A stretch of 47,945 bases of DNA from an uncultured Bacteroidales bacterium. GTDB taxonomy: Bacteria; Bacteroidota; Bacteroidia; Bacteroidales; WCHB1-69. The DNA lies in the NCBI GenBank assembly GCA_937949745.1, contig CALECM010000057.1:1-47945 (forward strand). Reading direction: 5' to 3'. The notes below the pieces were generated by a model, which was not told the origin of the DNA, did not search any database, and was given only the letters and a program-made list of their open reading frames with translations. Position numbers and translations under genes: made by a program. Shown here piece by piece: positions 22,317 to 30,374 of the stretch. How positions within the stretch are numbered: the first letter of the stretch is position 1; every line of letters starts with the position of its first letter.

Positions 22317-23486
22317 ATGATATATTTAGATAATTCAGCGACAACATACCCTAAACCTGTTGAGGTTTACGGCTTTATGAATGATTTTTACCGCGATCAC
22401 GGTGTAAGTCCGGGACGTTCGGGTTTTGATGCGGCGATCGAAACCGGAGAATTGGTGACAGAAACCCGCAAAATGTTAACGAAAATGTTTAACGGCGGGG
22501 ATGATTATAACAGGCTTACGTTTAGTTATAATGCTACGGATTCCCTGAATATTATATTGCAGGGGATGATCGAAAAAGGGATGCATGTCATCACCACCAT
22601 GCTGGAACACAATTCAGTGCTTCGTCCGCTTTATACCCTGGAAAAAAAGGGGATTTGCGAAGTAACTTATGTTCCTTTCGACGAGCGCGGTTATGTCGAT
22701 CCCGATGATATTAAAAAAGCCATCAAACCTAATACCAGGCTGGTCGTTTGTACCCATTGTTCCAACGTGATAGGAACCGTACAGCCGATTGCTAAAATCG
22801 GTAAGGTTTGCAAAGAAAACGGTCTTCTTTTCGTGGTTGACGGCAGCCAGGGCGCCGGTGCCGTAGAAATGGATATGCAGAAATTCGGCGTGGATGTTTA
22901 TATTTTCACGGGACATAAATGCCTGATGGGACCGACGGGAATAGGTGGCTCTTACGTCCGGGAAGGAGTTACCATAAAACAAACGCGCTTCGGCGGGACC
23001 GGCGTACGGTCGGCAGTTCCGGGTCATCTGGAAGAATATCCGTACCGTTTGGAAGCCGGAACAATGAATATCCTGGGCGTTGCCGGACTTTATGCGGGAG
23101 TAAAGTGGGTATTGAACAACGGTATCCGGAATATCCATGATGCCGAAATGAAATTGTGGAAAAAACTGAGGGACCGGTTGAGAATGATTGAAGGAGTAAC
23201 AGTCTATTGCGCTACTTCCGAGGAAGACCAAAACCCGGTTTTATCATTTAATATCGAAGGTTTTAACGGAGGAGACGTGGGCACCATTCTGGATGTGGAT
23301 TATGATATAGCCTGCCGTACGGGTTTGCAATGCGCTCCTAAAGTACACGAGATATTGGGGACCATCGATTTACACGGTACGGTAAGATTAAGTCTCGGAC
23401 CTTTTAATACGATGGAAGATATCGATACGGCCATTACCGCCGTGGAAGAGATCGCAGCCCTGAAAGGCTTCCAGTATAAATGCTAA
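22317..23486 (+). CDS. Cysteine desulfurase family protein (class V aminotransferase fold)
   Basis: A PLP-dependent class V aminotransferase-fold enzyme of 389 residues. The N-terminus MIYLDNSATTYPKP is typical. The PLP lysine is Lys201 in FTGHKCLMGPTG, and the aspartate that contacts the PLP ring lies in VVDGSQGAGAV. A candidate catalytic cysteine is Cys339 in RTGLQCAPKVHE, the position seen in the TIGR01977 branch of cysteine desulfurases. This branch is distinct from IscS and SufS, and its physiological substrate is not well defined. No isc, suf or selenium genes lie alongside. It is a single gene between the TolC and M1 peptidase genes, with its own promoter. Confidence 0.85.
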   Translation: MIYLDNSATTYPKPVEVYGFMNDFYRDHGVSPGRSGFDAAIETGELVTETRKMLTKMFNGGDDYNRLTFSYNATDSLNIILQGMIEKGMHVITTMLEHNSVLRPLYTLEKKGICEVTYVPFDERGYVDPDDIKKAIKPNTRLVVCTHCSNVIGTVQPIAKIGKVCKENGLLFVVDGSQGAGAVEMDMQKFGVDVYIFTGHKCLMGPTGIGGSYVREGVTIKQTRFGGTGVRSAVPGHLEEYPYRLEAGTMNILGVAGLYAGVKWVLNNGIRNIHDAEMKLWKKLRDRLRMIEGVTVYCATSEEDQNPVLSFNIEGFNGGDVGTILDVDYDIACRTGLQCAPKVHEILGTIDLHGTVRLSLGPFNTMEDIDTAITAVEEIAALKGFQYKC

Positions 23487-23519
23487 GTCAGCTATTTCTA
23501 AAAATTTCTGAAAAATAAT

Positions 23520-23527
23520 TACATTTG
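23520..23527 (+). promoter_or_regulatory. -7 promoter box for the M1 peptidase gene
   Basis: TACATTTG matches TAnnTTTG and ends 14 bases before the start codon. Confidence 0.55.
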
Positions 23528-23541
23528 CACCTTCATTAAAT

Positions 23542-25878
23542 ATGACGGTGATGAAAAGAATTATTTCAACATTTATCCTTTTAATAGGCTTGGTCCAGGT
23601 TTTACATACGCAGAATCGTTCTGACAGCGTCCACGTGGCTCATTACGATATCCATCTTTCCGTAGTTGATTTTACCGGAAAAACCATCGAAGGATATACG
23701 GCTTTGGATGTAGTATCCAAAATTGACGGACTGCAAACTTTTACCCTCGATCTGGCTCCTCTTACTGTAGATTCGGTTCTTGTGGCTAACAGTCATGTTC
23801 CTTATCGTCATGCGAATTCCTTGCTGGTGATTAATTCGCAAAACGCTTTACAGGAAGGGGATACCGTAAATGTAAAGATTTTCTACCGTGGGCAGCCCGA
23901 GACGGATCCGCGATGGGGAGGATTTTATTTTTCAGGACAATATGCTTTTAATATGGGGGTTGGAATGTCCAGGATTCCGCATAATTACGGCCGCTGTTGG
24001 TATCCCTGTATAGATGATTTTACGGATAAATCTACCTATCATTATCATATCCGGACTGAAAATCATAAAATGGCGGTTTGTAGCGGATTATTGACTGATA
24101 CCACTCATTATGAAGATGGAACAATTAATTGGGAATGGAAATTGCAACAACCGGTACCGACTTATATTTCATCGGTGGCAGTCGGGGAATACCGGGTTTA
24201 TACCGATACATTTCATGGAATGAATCATGCCGTTTCGATCAATATCTATACGACTCCCGGCAATATAGACAAAGTCCCGGGATCTTTTGTCCACCTGAAA
24301 GAAGCCCTGCAAAATTATGAATCTTTATTCGGACCATACAGATTCGACAGAGTGGGATATGTAGGAGTTCATTTTAATATGGGTGCGATGGAGCACGCCA
24401 CTAATATCGCTTATCCCGTATCAGCCGTTACCGGCGATCTGAACTATGAATCTTTGTGGATACATGAACTTGCGCATAGCTGGTTCGGGAATCTGGTTAC
24501 TTGCGAACGGGCTGAAGAGATGTGGCTTAATGAGGGTTTTGCCAGGTATTGTGAAAGCTTAATGAATGAATTTCTGTATCCTGATCCCGCTCCGGGCAAT
24601 GATCCCGCATTGATCAGAAGGAAACTGCACCGTGACGTGTTAACCAATGCCCATCTTCAGGACGGGGGATATTTTGCCCTGGATGAAGTTCCGCAGGAAG
24701 TAACGTATGGATCCACCTCCTATGATAAGGGAGGAATAGTGGTGCATACTTTACGTAATTACCTTGGAGATACTTTATTCTTTTCCGGAATACGGCAACT
24801 TATGGATGAATATAGTTTTAAGACGATCAATTCACCTGAATTCTTTGAGGCAATGACGACATATACCGGTGTTCCTTTGCGGGATTTTTATGAAGCCTGG
24901 ATACACCAGCCCGGTTTTTTACATTTTTCCATAGATTCCATCCGTGAAAGCGGAAGCCCGGATCATTACAGGGTATATCTGAAACAAAAACTTTCCCATG
25001 CCACACATTATGGTAATAGCAATAAAGTAGATATTACCTTTTTTTCATCGGACGGGAATACCTTCACTTTTCCGGGATTTATATTTTCGGGCCGGACCGG
25101 TGTGGCCGATATCAGAATTCCTTTCAGGCCTCTATATGGAGTAGTAGATTATGACGAAAAATTAGCGGATGCCGTTATTGATTATAATCCGGAACTTACC
25201 TCTTCGGAAATTCTTACGCTCTCGGATGCTTACCTGAGGGTTGCGCCGCAACAGCTTCCCGTTCCGGTAAAGTTGCGTATAGAATATAATCTCGTGGCTC
25301 CCGATCCTTTAAAAAGAGATGATCCTGCCATTTACAAAATGGCTGATTCTTATTATTGGAGGATTGAATATATTGCTCCGGAAACTTTCGACGTCCATCT
25401 CCATTTCCGGTATTCCGCCGCTCTGGCTCATCAGAAAGATTATGAGTTATTGCAGGGATATACCGTGGAAGATCTGGTACTGTTGTACCGCCGTGATGCC
25501 GCTGATGATTGGCGCATCATTCCTTTTACTCAAACCGGGTCTTCCATGTCCGGATATCTCAGGACTACCTATATTGTACCGGGAGAATATACATTGGGCA
25601 TAGGGAATAAGGAAACCGGTATTAACCATCTTCATAATAAGGAGAAAGTTAATCTTCAGCCTAATCCTGCCCGGAATTATCTGGAATATCATCTGGGTAG
25701 TTTAGAAAGGGAAATTAACAAAGCGGAAATCTTCGACACTTTGGGAAGGGTCATCAAAGAAATCCGGATCCATACGAATTCAGGGATAATTGATATCAAT
25801 ACTTTGTCGAAAGGGAATTATATCATCCGTTTTTCAGACGGCAAAAAATCTTTTACCCGGAAATTCGTCAAGGAATAA
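23542..25878 (+). CDS. Secreted M1 zinc metallopeptidase with T9SS sorting domain
   Basis: A 778-residue exported aminopeptidase. A signal peptide covers about residues 1-23 (ISTFILLIGLVQVLHTQ). The M1 N-terminal beta domain follows, then the exopeptidase motif GAMEH at 281-285 and the zinc motif HELAHSWF beginning at residue 308 with the third ligand Glu331 in NEGFA. The last 75 residues (from about VNLQPNPARNYLEYHL, ending FTRKFVKE) look like a type A type IX secretion sorting domain, so the protein is probably exported through T9SS and cell-surface attached or released. A beta-rich linker lies between. It would trim N-terminal residues from extracellular peptides. It ends directly against a converging gene with no base between the stop codons. 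Confidence 0.9.
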   Translation: MTVMKRIISTFILLIGLVQVLHTQNRSDSVHVAHYDIHLSVVDFTGKTIEGYTALDVVSKIDGLQTFTLDLAPLTVDSVLVANSHVPYRHANSLLVINSQNALQEGDTVNVKIFYRGQPETDPRWGGFYFSGQYAFNMGVGMSRIPHNYGRCWYPCIDDFTDKSTYHYHIRTENHKMAVCSGLLTDTTHYEDGTINWEWKLQQPVPTYISSVAVGEYRVYTDTFHGMNHAVSINIYTTPGNIDKVPGSFVHLKEALQNYESLFGPYRFDRVGYVGVHFNMGAMEHATNIAYPVSAVTGDLNYESLWIHELAHSWFGNLVTCERAEEMWLNEGFARYCESLMNEFLYPDPAPGNDPALIRRKLHRDVLTNAHLQDGGYFALDEVPQEVTYGSTSYDKGGIVVHTLRNYLGDTLFFSGIRQLMDEYSFKTINSPEFFEAMTTYTGVPLRDFYEAWIHQPGFLHFSIDSIRESGSPDHYRVYLKQKLSHATHYGNSNKVDITFFSSDGNTFTFPGFIFSGRTGVADIRIPFRPLYGVVDYDEKLADAVIDYNPELTSSEILTLSDAYLRVAPQQLPVPVKLRIEYNLVAPDPLKRDDPAIYKMADSYYWRIEYIAPETFDVHLHFRYSAALAHQKDYELLQGYTVEDLVLLYRRDAADDWRIIPFTQTGSSMSGYLRTTYIVPGEYTLGIGNKETGINHLHNKEKVNLQPNPARNYLEYHLGSLEREINKAEIFDTLGRVIKEIRIHTNSGIIDINTLSKGNYIIRFSDGKKSFTRKFVKE

Positions 25879-26580
25879 CTAATTCAGGTTCCAATACCAT
25901 GAAAGGAAATCTTTCCAGGGAAGGTCTAATTTTCCGGCTACTTCTTTTTTGGTGATTTCACCGTTATAGCAATAAAGGCTTTGGAACAATACCGGATTGG
26001 TCTGGATGCTTCCGCGAAGATTGGAACTTAGGGCCAGGGCGAGTAATATCGGTAAGGTGAGATTGCTTAAAGAAACGGTAATGCCGACCGGTGTTTCTTC
26101 CCGGTAAAAAATGTCATGTAAAATACTGTTTCCGTCTATATCTTCTATAAAATCCAAAGCGAATGCGGTAATTTTTTTCGCCTTCATAATCGTAAAGCAC
26201 TCTTTGGTAAGGCTGGAAATATCGAGTGAAGAGACAATAACCTGATTCGGCTTCAGGAAGCCTACTTCTTCCAGTGTGAAAGGTTCCAGTTTTAAGAGAA
26301 TATCGGAATTCTGGATGACTGAAAAACTATCTTCGAGAATATCCCCTCCCGCGTCGGCAAAATCGAGATCCGTATAGGAGGCATGGCTTCCGTAATTACG
26401 TTCGATCCAGATCTGCACTCCTTCTTCTTTTATTTTGGCTGTTTTGGCAGGAATAAGGGGCAGGATTCCCCGTATCGGGATAAAATCCTTAATGAGACCA
26501 ACGGAACGGTGCCGGTCGGGAACCAGTAATTCCAGACTCTCTTCCTGGGGATTTAACTGTGGCAGCGGATTACTCATCAT
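25879..26580 (-). CDS. Truncated alanine dehydrogenase/PNT N-terminal domain protein
   Basis: A 233-residue protein that I read as an alanine dehydrogenase relative without its nucleotide-binding domain. The N-terminal 150 residues match the AlaDh/PNT N-terminal fold pattern: ILPLIPAKTAKIKEEGVQIWIER, ADAGGDIL and SDILLKLEPFTLEEVGFL. The C-terminal 60 residues (LPILLALALSSNLRGSI, then NGEITKKEVAGKLDLPWKDFL) resemble the tail of Bacteroidota alanine dehydrogenases. The Rossmann domain expected between them, with a GxGxxG motif, is missing, so NAD-dependent catalysis is unlikely. The reading frame is intact and codon usage is normal, so it appears to be a retained protein and not fresh decay. 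It lies 11 bases downstream of tsaE in the same operon. Confidence 0.6.
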   Translation of the reverse strand: MMSNPLPQLNPQEESLELLVPDRHRSVGLIKDFIPIRGILPLIPAKTAKIKEEGVQIWIERNYGSHASYTDLDFADAGGDILEDSFSVIQNSDILLKLEPFTLEEVGFLKPNQVIVSSLDISSLTKECFTIMKAKKITAFALDFIEDIDGNSILHDIFYREETPVGITVSLSNLTLPILLALALSSNLRGSIQTNPVLFQSLYCYNGEITKKEVAGKLDLPWKDFLSWYWNLN

Positions 26581-26591
26581 CTCGGTATCAT

Positions 26592-27008
26592 TTATTCCTT
26601 TATTTTCAAAATTCTTTTTCCGTCCTCCTCGACTTCGATCTCCACACGGATAAAGTCTTCTTTAATATAATCTTCCGCTTTTTCCACCCATTCCATAAAA
26701 CAGTAGGCTCCGCTTTTTAAATATTCTTCCATTCCGATCTGATAAAGATCGCCGGGGTTATCGATCCGGTAAAAATCGAAGTGATAAACCGGTTCATCTT
26801 GATCGGTGAAATATTCATTGATAATGGCAAACGTAGGACTTGAAGTAGTTTCCGTTACATGTAAAACGCGGCATATTTCTTTAATAAGGGTAGTCTTTCC
26901 GGCTCCCATTTCCCCGTAAAAACCAAATATACGGTTTTCCGGATATCGGGCGATAATATCGGATGCCACATCGCTAAGCTGGGATTCGTCGTAAATAATC
27001 TGGTTCAT
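26592..27008 (-). CDS. tsaE: tRNA threonylcarbamoyladenosine biosynthesis ATPase TsaE
   Basis: TsaE is the small ATPase of the t6A37 tRNA modification complex with TsaB and TsaD. The product is about 138 residues, with the P-loop FYGEMGAGKTTLIKEIC near residues 30-46, a switch-like segment SSPTFAIINEY and the conserved HFDFYRI motif near residue 83, plus MEWVEKAEDYI near 107. I use the ATG at 27008 (MNQIIYDES). Upstream in-frame starts are an ATG at 27017 and a TTG at 27035, the latter overlapping the stop codon of the preceding kinase gene (TTGA). The overlap suggests translational coupling in the nadE-kinase-tsaE operon. Confidence 0.93.
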   Translation of the reverse strand: MNQIIYDESQLSDVASDIIARYPENRIFGFYGEMGAGKTTLIKEICRVLHVTETTSSPTFAIINEYFTDQDEPVYHFDFYRIDNPGDLYQIGMEEYLKSGAYCFMEWVEKAEDYIKEDFIRVEIEVEEDGKRILKIKE

Positions 27009-27031
27009 GATATACATTCTCTTTTTAAGGA

Positions 27032-27886
27032 TCAAATATTCCGGTAATAATCAGAAAGATAATCTAAAGGAGAAACAATGATTTTTCCTAAATGAAGACG
27101 GTTTTCCACAGCCTCTTCTTCTATCAATTCCCTAAAATGAAACGCTACCGAGCCCATTAAGTTTAATGGATAGGAGAGCGCTTGTTCTCCGTAGAACCGG
27201 ATCTGGTTTTCCAGGAAAAGCCGGAAAGAATTCCGGCATATTTTCCGGATATAGGGATGATGACTGTTTTCCAATATAAAAGGAGCAAAGGAAGATAAAA
27301 ACCGGTTGGGAAAAGGCTGGCGGTATAGCCGGTCCATGATCATGCTTTCATCCAAGCCGTATATAATGTCGAAGCGGTCTTTGATCTCCGTCGGTAAATC
27401 CCTGGAAAGATAGGCCGTTACGAATAACTTCCCGAGATGCGTGCCGCTTCCTTCGTCACCCAGGAAATAACCGAGCGAGGGAGCTTTGTGAACGATCTCT
27501 TTTCCATCATAAAAGCAGGAGCTTGATCCTGTACCCAAAATAGCTACCCATCCCGGTTGATCACCGCACATCGCATGGCATGCGCCCCACAGATCGGATC
27601 TAACGTCAATAATTACATCGGGGAAATGACTTCCCAGCATCTCTGATATTTTTCCGGCATTTGAAGGATTACCGCATCCGGCGCCGTAATAAAAAAGATG
27701 GAGAAGAGGATCATGAGGGAATTCGCTTTTTATATCCAGGGCTATTTCAGAAAGTATCTCATCGATCTGTTCCCGGATGGCATAGTTGATATTCAGTCCG
27801 CCGGTGGAACGGCGTAAACGGCTTTCCCCCCGGCTGGCTATGAGATATTCGGTCTTGGTAGCGCCACTGTCGATGATAAGTTGCAT
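27032..27886 (-). CDS. BadF/BadG/BcrA/BcrD-family ATPase, probable N-acetylglucosamine kinase
   Basis: A 284-residue ASKHA-fold kinase. The first phosphate loop is LIIDSGATKTEYLIA at residues 3-17, the second is WVAILGTGSSSCFYDG near 110-125, and the segment GYFLGDEGSGTHLGK near 138-152 contains the adenosine-side residues. Relatives of this size in Bacteroidota phosphorylate N-acetylglucosamine or other amino sugars during cell-wall recycling, but I cannot fix the sugar from sequence. The family name derives from the activators of benzoyl-CoA reductase, which this is not: the cysteine ligands of those [4Fe-4S] activators are absent. Its start ATG shares a base with the nadE stop (TAATG). Confidence 0.85.
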   Translation of the reverse strand: MQLIIDSGATKTEYLIASRGESRLRRSTGGLNINYAIREQIDEILSEIALDIKSEFPHDPLLHLFYYGAGCGNPSNAGKISEMLGSHFPDVIIDVRSDLWGACHAMCGDQPGWVAILGTGSSSCFYDGKEIVHKAPSLGYFLGDEGSGTHLGKLFVTAYLSRDLPTEIKDRFDIIYGLDESMIMDRLYRQPFPNRFLSSFAPFILENSHHPYIRKICRNSFRLFLENQIRFYGEQALSYPLNLMGSVAFHFRELIEEEAVENRLHLGKIIVSPLDYLSDYYRNI

Positions 27887-28725
27887 TATAGCCTGTTTAT
27901 AAGGGTTGAACGCGAAATATAAACCGGATTGTTCCTTTTGTAAGCTGAGGATTTGAAACGTTGTATCAGCGGATGATCTTCCAGTGTTTGGTCCCCATTC
28001 ATAAAATATTCCTGAAATAGCTTGTCCGCCTCAAAGTAATTGGTCACGCCCAATTGCTCATAGTCGCTTTGGCTCACGCCTAATCCGTCAACCGGAACCG
28101 CGTCTATGCAATCCTGTAAAGCTTCCTTTCCCCGGGCATCGCATTCCTGCAATAAATAAGCTGAAAGACGGTAAACCTCGGTTTTCCAAAGATTGATAAT
28201 GGGCGCATAATCGCCGACATCTCCGTGGAGAGTCCAGAAGCCGGTTAAAAATTCGGTATAATTATCGGTAGAAACCACGATACCTTTATTAAGCTGCGCA
28301 AGGTCATAGAGCATGATCATACGCATCCGGGCTTTCATATTTCCCTGCCTTAATTTCGATAATAAAGTATTGTCATATCGTATAAGGTGTTTCTTGAAAT
28401 CAAAGAAAGTATCCGTCAGATCCAGATGCTGGAAATCATGGCAAAATGTATTTCCGATAGCGGTAGCCCTGCTTTCCTCATCCAGTGTATTGGTCTCGAT
28501 AGAGATGGAACGGCCTATCAGCGATATTTTCAGATCGTCGCAAACCGGTCGCAGAAGTACCGCGCATAAAGCGCTGTCGATTCCTCCGGAAATTCCGAGT
28601 ACCAGTGAAGAGAGACGGTATTGCCGTATATAATCTCCTATTTCTTTACGGATAGCCTCTAACGTATGGTAAAGCTGCTCATCGCTTTCCAGAAAAGGAA
28701 AATATTGCCTGTCGGGTATATTCAT
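27886..28725 (-). CDS. nadE: NAD synthetase (ammonia-dependent type)
   Basis: NadE amidates nicotinate adenine dinucleotide to NAD+. The 279-residue product has the PP-loop SGGIDSA near residue 46, the conserved KARMRMIMLYDLA and STDNYTEFLTGFWTLHGD stretches and the C-terminal DGLGVSQSDYEQLG. There is no N-terminal nitrilase (glutaminase) domain, so it should use free ammonia. I start it at the ATG at 28725 (MNIPDRQYF). The frame is open further to 28809, but a promoter box at 28768-28775 would lie inside that extension. It is the first gene of the operon nadE-kinase-tsaE-AlaDh-like. Confidence 0.93.
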   Translation of the reverse strand: MNIPDRQYFPFLESDEQLYHTLEAIRKEIGDYIRQYRLSSLVLGISGGIDSALCAVLLRPVCDDLKISLIGRSISIETNTLDEESRATAIGNTFCHDFQHLDLTDTFFDFKKHLIRYDNTLLSKLRQGNMKARMRMIMLYDLAQLNKGIVVSTDNYTEFLTGFWTLHGDVGDYAPIINLWKTEVYRLSAYLLQECDARGKEALQDCIDAVPVDGLGVSQSDYEQLGVTNYFEADKLFQEYFMNGDQTLEDHPLIQRFKSSAYKRNNPVYISRSTLINRL

Positions 28726-28767
28726 TATACTATTAACTAAAGGGTTGTCGGTTGATTGGCTGATATG

Positions 28768-28775
28768 CAAACTTA
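28768..28775 (-). promoter_or_regulatory. -7 promoter box of the nadE operon
   Basis: Minus-strand TAAGTTTG matches TAnnTTTG, 42 bases before the chosen nadE start. Confidence 0.55.
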
Positions 28776-29057
28776 CAAAAAAAATTGATCGGAAATGGAT
28801 TGGCAACACCTAAAAGAAGAAATAGTTCATGGCTGAGGTCTTAAATAGTCGAAAATAAGTCTGTTATAAAATATCCTATAATCGTTTTAATATCAGTTAT
28901 TTAGCGTGTAATTCCTGATTTTTCGTTTTCCTGTGTTAACTTTCGTTAACTTTATTTAACAAAAATATTATGCTGATTACTAGTGAATTAGTTATGTTAC
29001 TCACAGGATTTTACTCATTTACAGTAAGATTGTACCCGAATTTTTAAAAAAAGGGTA
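28776..29057. other. AT-rich divergent intergenic region
   Basis: No coding frame of note. It contains a short repeated stretch GTTAACTTTcGTTAACTTT near 28933-28955, a pair of GTTAACTTT direct repeats in a strongly AT-rich background. It precedes the radical SAM gene and could be a regulator site. I found no small peptide gene that would serve as a RiPP precursor here. Confidence 0.35.
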
Positions 29058-29065
29058 TATCTTTG
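29058..29065 (+). promoter_or_regulatory. -7 promoter box of the radical SAM/glycosyltransferase pair
   Basis: TATCTTTG matches TAnnTTTG, about 62 bases upstream of the ATG at 29128. Confidence 0.55.
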
Positions 29066-29127
29066 CTGACCATAATTCTGTTCGCAGAAAAAATCATTTG
29101 GATAATCAATTATTAAATCAACCTAAC

Positions 29128-30369
29128 ATGAGTAACGAATCAAATACTGCACTTAAGAAAAACCGTCCGCAAAGCTCTTTCCAGACCATGAGCAGCAAAA
29201 GGAAGCTGGAATCTGTATTTTTATTTGTCACCGGAAAATGCAATGCAACATGCAAAATGTGTTTTTACGCGGATGACATGGCGAAAAAAGAAGCAGATCT
29301 TACTTTTGACGAGATGCGTAAATTATCCGAATCTGCAGGAGAATTTAACCGTCTCTGGCTTTCTGGCGGCGAACCTACACTCAGGGAAGATCTTCCTGAA
29401 ATTATAGAAATGTTCTATAAGAATAATAAGATCAAGGATGTGAATATGCCTACCAACGCGCTTAAACCGGACCGGGTGATAGAATGGATCACACGATTAC
29501 GCAAGAGTTGTCCGGACTGTAACTTTACGGTAAGCGTATCTATGGATGGTTTTGAAAAAACCCACGATATCCAGCGCGGAGTACCGGGTAATTTTTATAA
29601 AACCGTGGAAACCCTCCATAAATTATCCCAAAATTTCAAAGGTGATAAAAGGGTGCTTCTTAATATGGGAACCGTGATCACCAAATATAATATTGATGAA
29701 TTGGTCGATTTCATGACCTGGATCTACGGACGTTTCAATATTTCTAACCATACGATCGAAGCGGCCCGCGGAATTACACGCGAAGAAGGAGTTAAGATTT
29801 TAACGGAAAAATCACTTAAAGCATTGCAGGACAGGGTTTCTCCTATTTACTCCGCTTATGCCGACCGCATGGTGGAAGGCGAAACCGGTATGAGAAGGAC
29901 CATGACTAAATTTTTCTACCTGGGATTGATCCGTACTTTATATAATGTGAGGGCGGACAATATTGATAAACCGACTCCCTGGAATATGGATTGTACGGCA
30001 GGTGAAACCACCCTGGTTATCGATTATGACGGACGTTTCCGTTCCTGTGAATTGAGGGAGCCGCTCGGCAATGTGAAAGAGTTTGATTGTAATATCGAAC
30101 AGATCATGAGCGGAGATAGAATGAGGAACGAAGTGGCCGAGATCGGTTGCGGCTATAAAGCGAATTGCTGGTGTACCCATGGTTGCTGGATCATGTCCTC
30201 CATCGTGTTCAATCCACGTAAAATGATATCCAAAGTAATATCCGGATACCGCCAGGCTAAGAAACTATACCAGCCCATAGCATTTGACGAGACCTTATTG
30301 TCTAACCTCGAAATCAAATACGGGGTCGACAGGGATAAACTCCAGCAAATCGGACTTATAAATCAATAA
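29128..30369 (+). CDS. Radical SAM/SPASM-type protein
   Basis: A 413-residue radical SAM enzyme. The [4Fe-4S] motif CxxxCxxC is at Cys38, Cys42 and Cys45 (GKCNATCKMCF), and the SAM-binding segment LWLSGGEPTLREDLPE follows near 75-90. A second cysteine-rich region at the C-terminus (CTAGETTLVIDYDGRFRSCE, then CGYKANCWCTHGCW) suggests SPASM-like auxiliary iron-sulfur clusters. The substrate is unknown. SPASM enzymes include peptide, sugar and lipid modifiers; no precursor peptide is visible nearby. I start at the ATG at 29128 and not at a TTG ten codons upstream. It is followed five bases later by a glycosyltransferase gene, so the two probably act in one pathway. Confidence 0.88.
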   Translation: MSNESNTALKKNRPQSSFQTMSSKRKLESVFLFVTGKCNATCKMCFYADDMAKKEADLTFDEMRKLSESAGEFNRLWLSGGEPTLREDLPEIIEMFYKNNKIKDVNMPTNALKPDRVIEWITRLRKSCPDCNFTVSVSMDGFEKTHDIQRGVPGNFYKTVETLHKLSQNFKGDKRVLLNMGTVITKYNIDELVDFMTWIYGRFNISNHTIEAARGITREEGVKILTEKSLKALQDRVSPIYSAYADRMVEGETGMRRTMTKFFYLGLIRTLYNVRADNIDKPTPWNMDCTAGETTLVIDYDGRFRSCELREPLGNVKEFDCNIEQIMSGDRMRNEVAEIGCGYKANCWCTHGCWIMSSIVFNPRKMISKVISGYRQAKKLYQPIAFDETLLSNLEIKYGVDRDKLQQIGLINQ

Positions 30370-30374
30370 AAATC

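Noticed and set aside
24382..24396. M1 peptidase inactivated because GAMEN is GAMEH
   Set aside because: The zinc ligands and catalytic glutamate are intact, and a histidine at this position is known, as I recall, in many Bacteroidota M1 peptidases.
27032..27886. Benzoyl-CoA reductase or 2-hydroxyacyl-CoA dehydratase activator
   Set aside because: The family name suggests it, but the cysteines that hold the iron-sulfur cluster in those activators are absent and no dehydratase genes are nearby. A sugar kinase fits better.
28810..29127. RiPP precursor peptide gene upstream of the radical SAM gene
   Set aside because: Only very short AT-rich frames exist, without a leader/core pattern or a start codon with sensible spacing.
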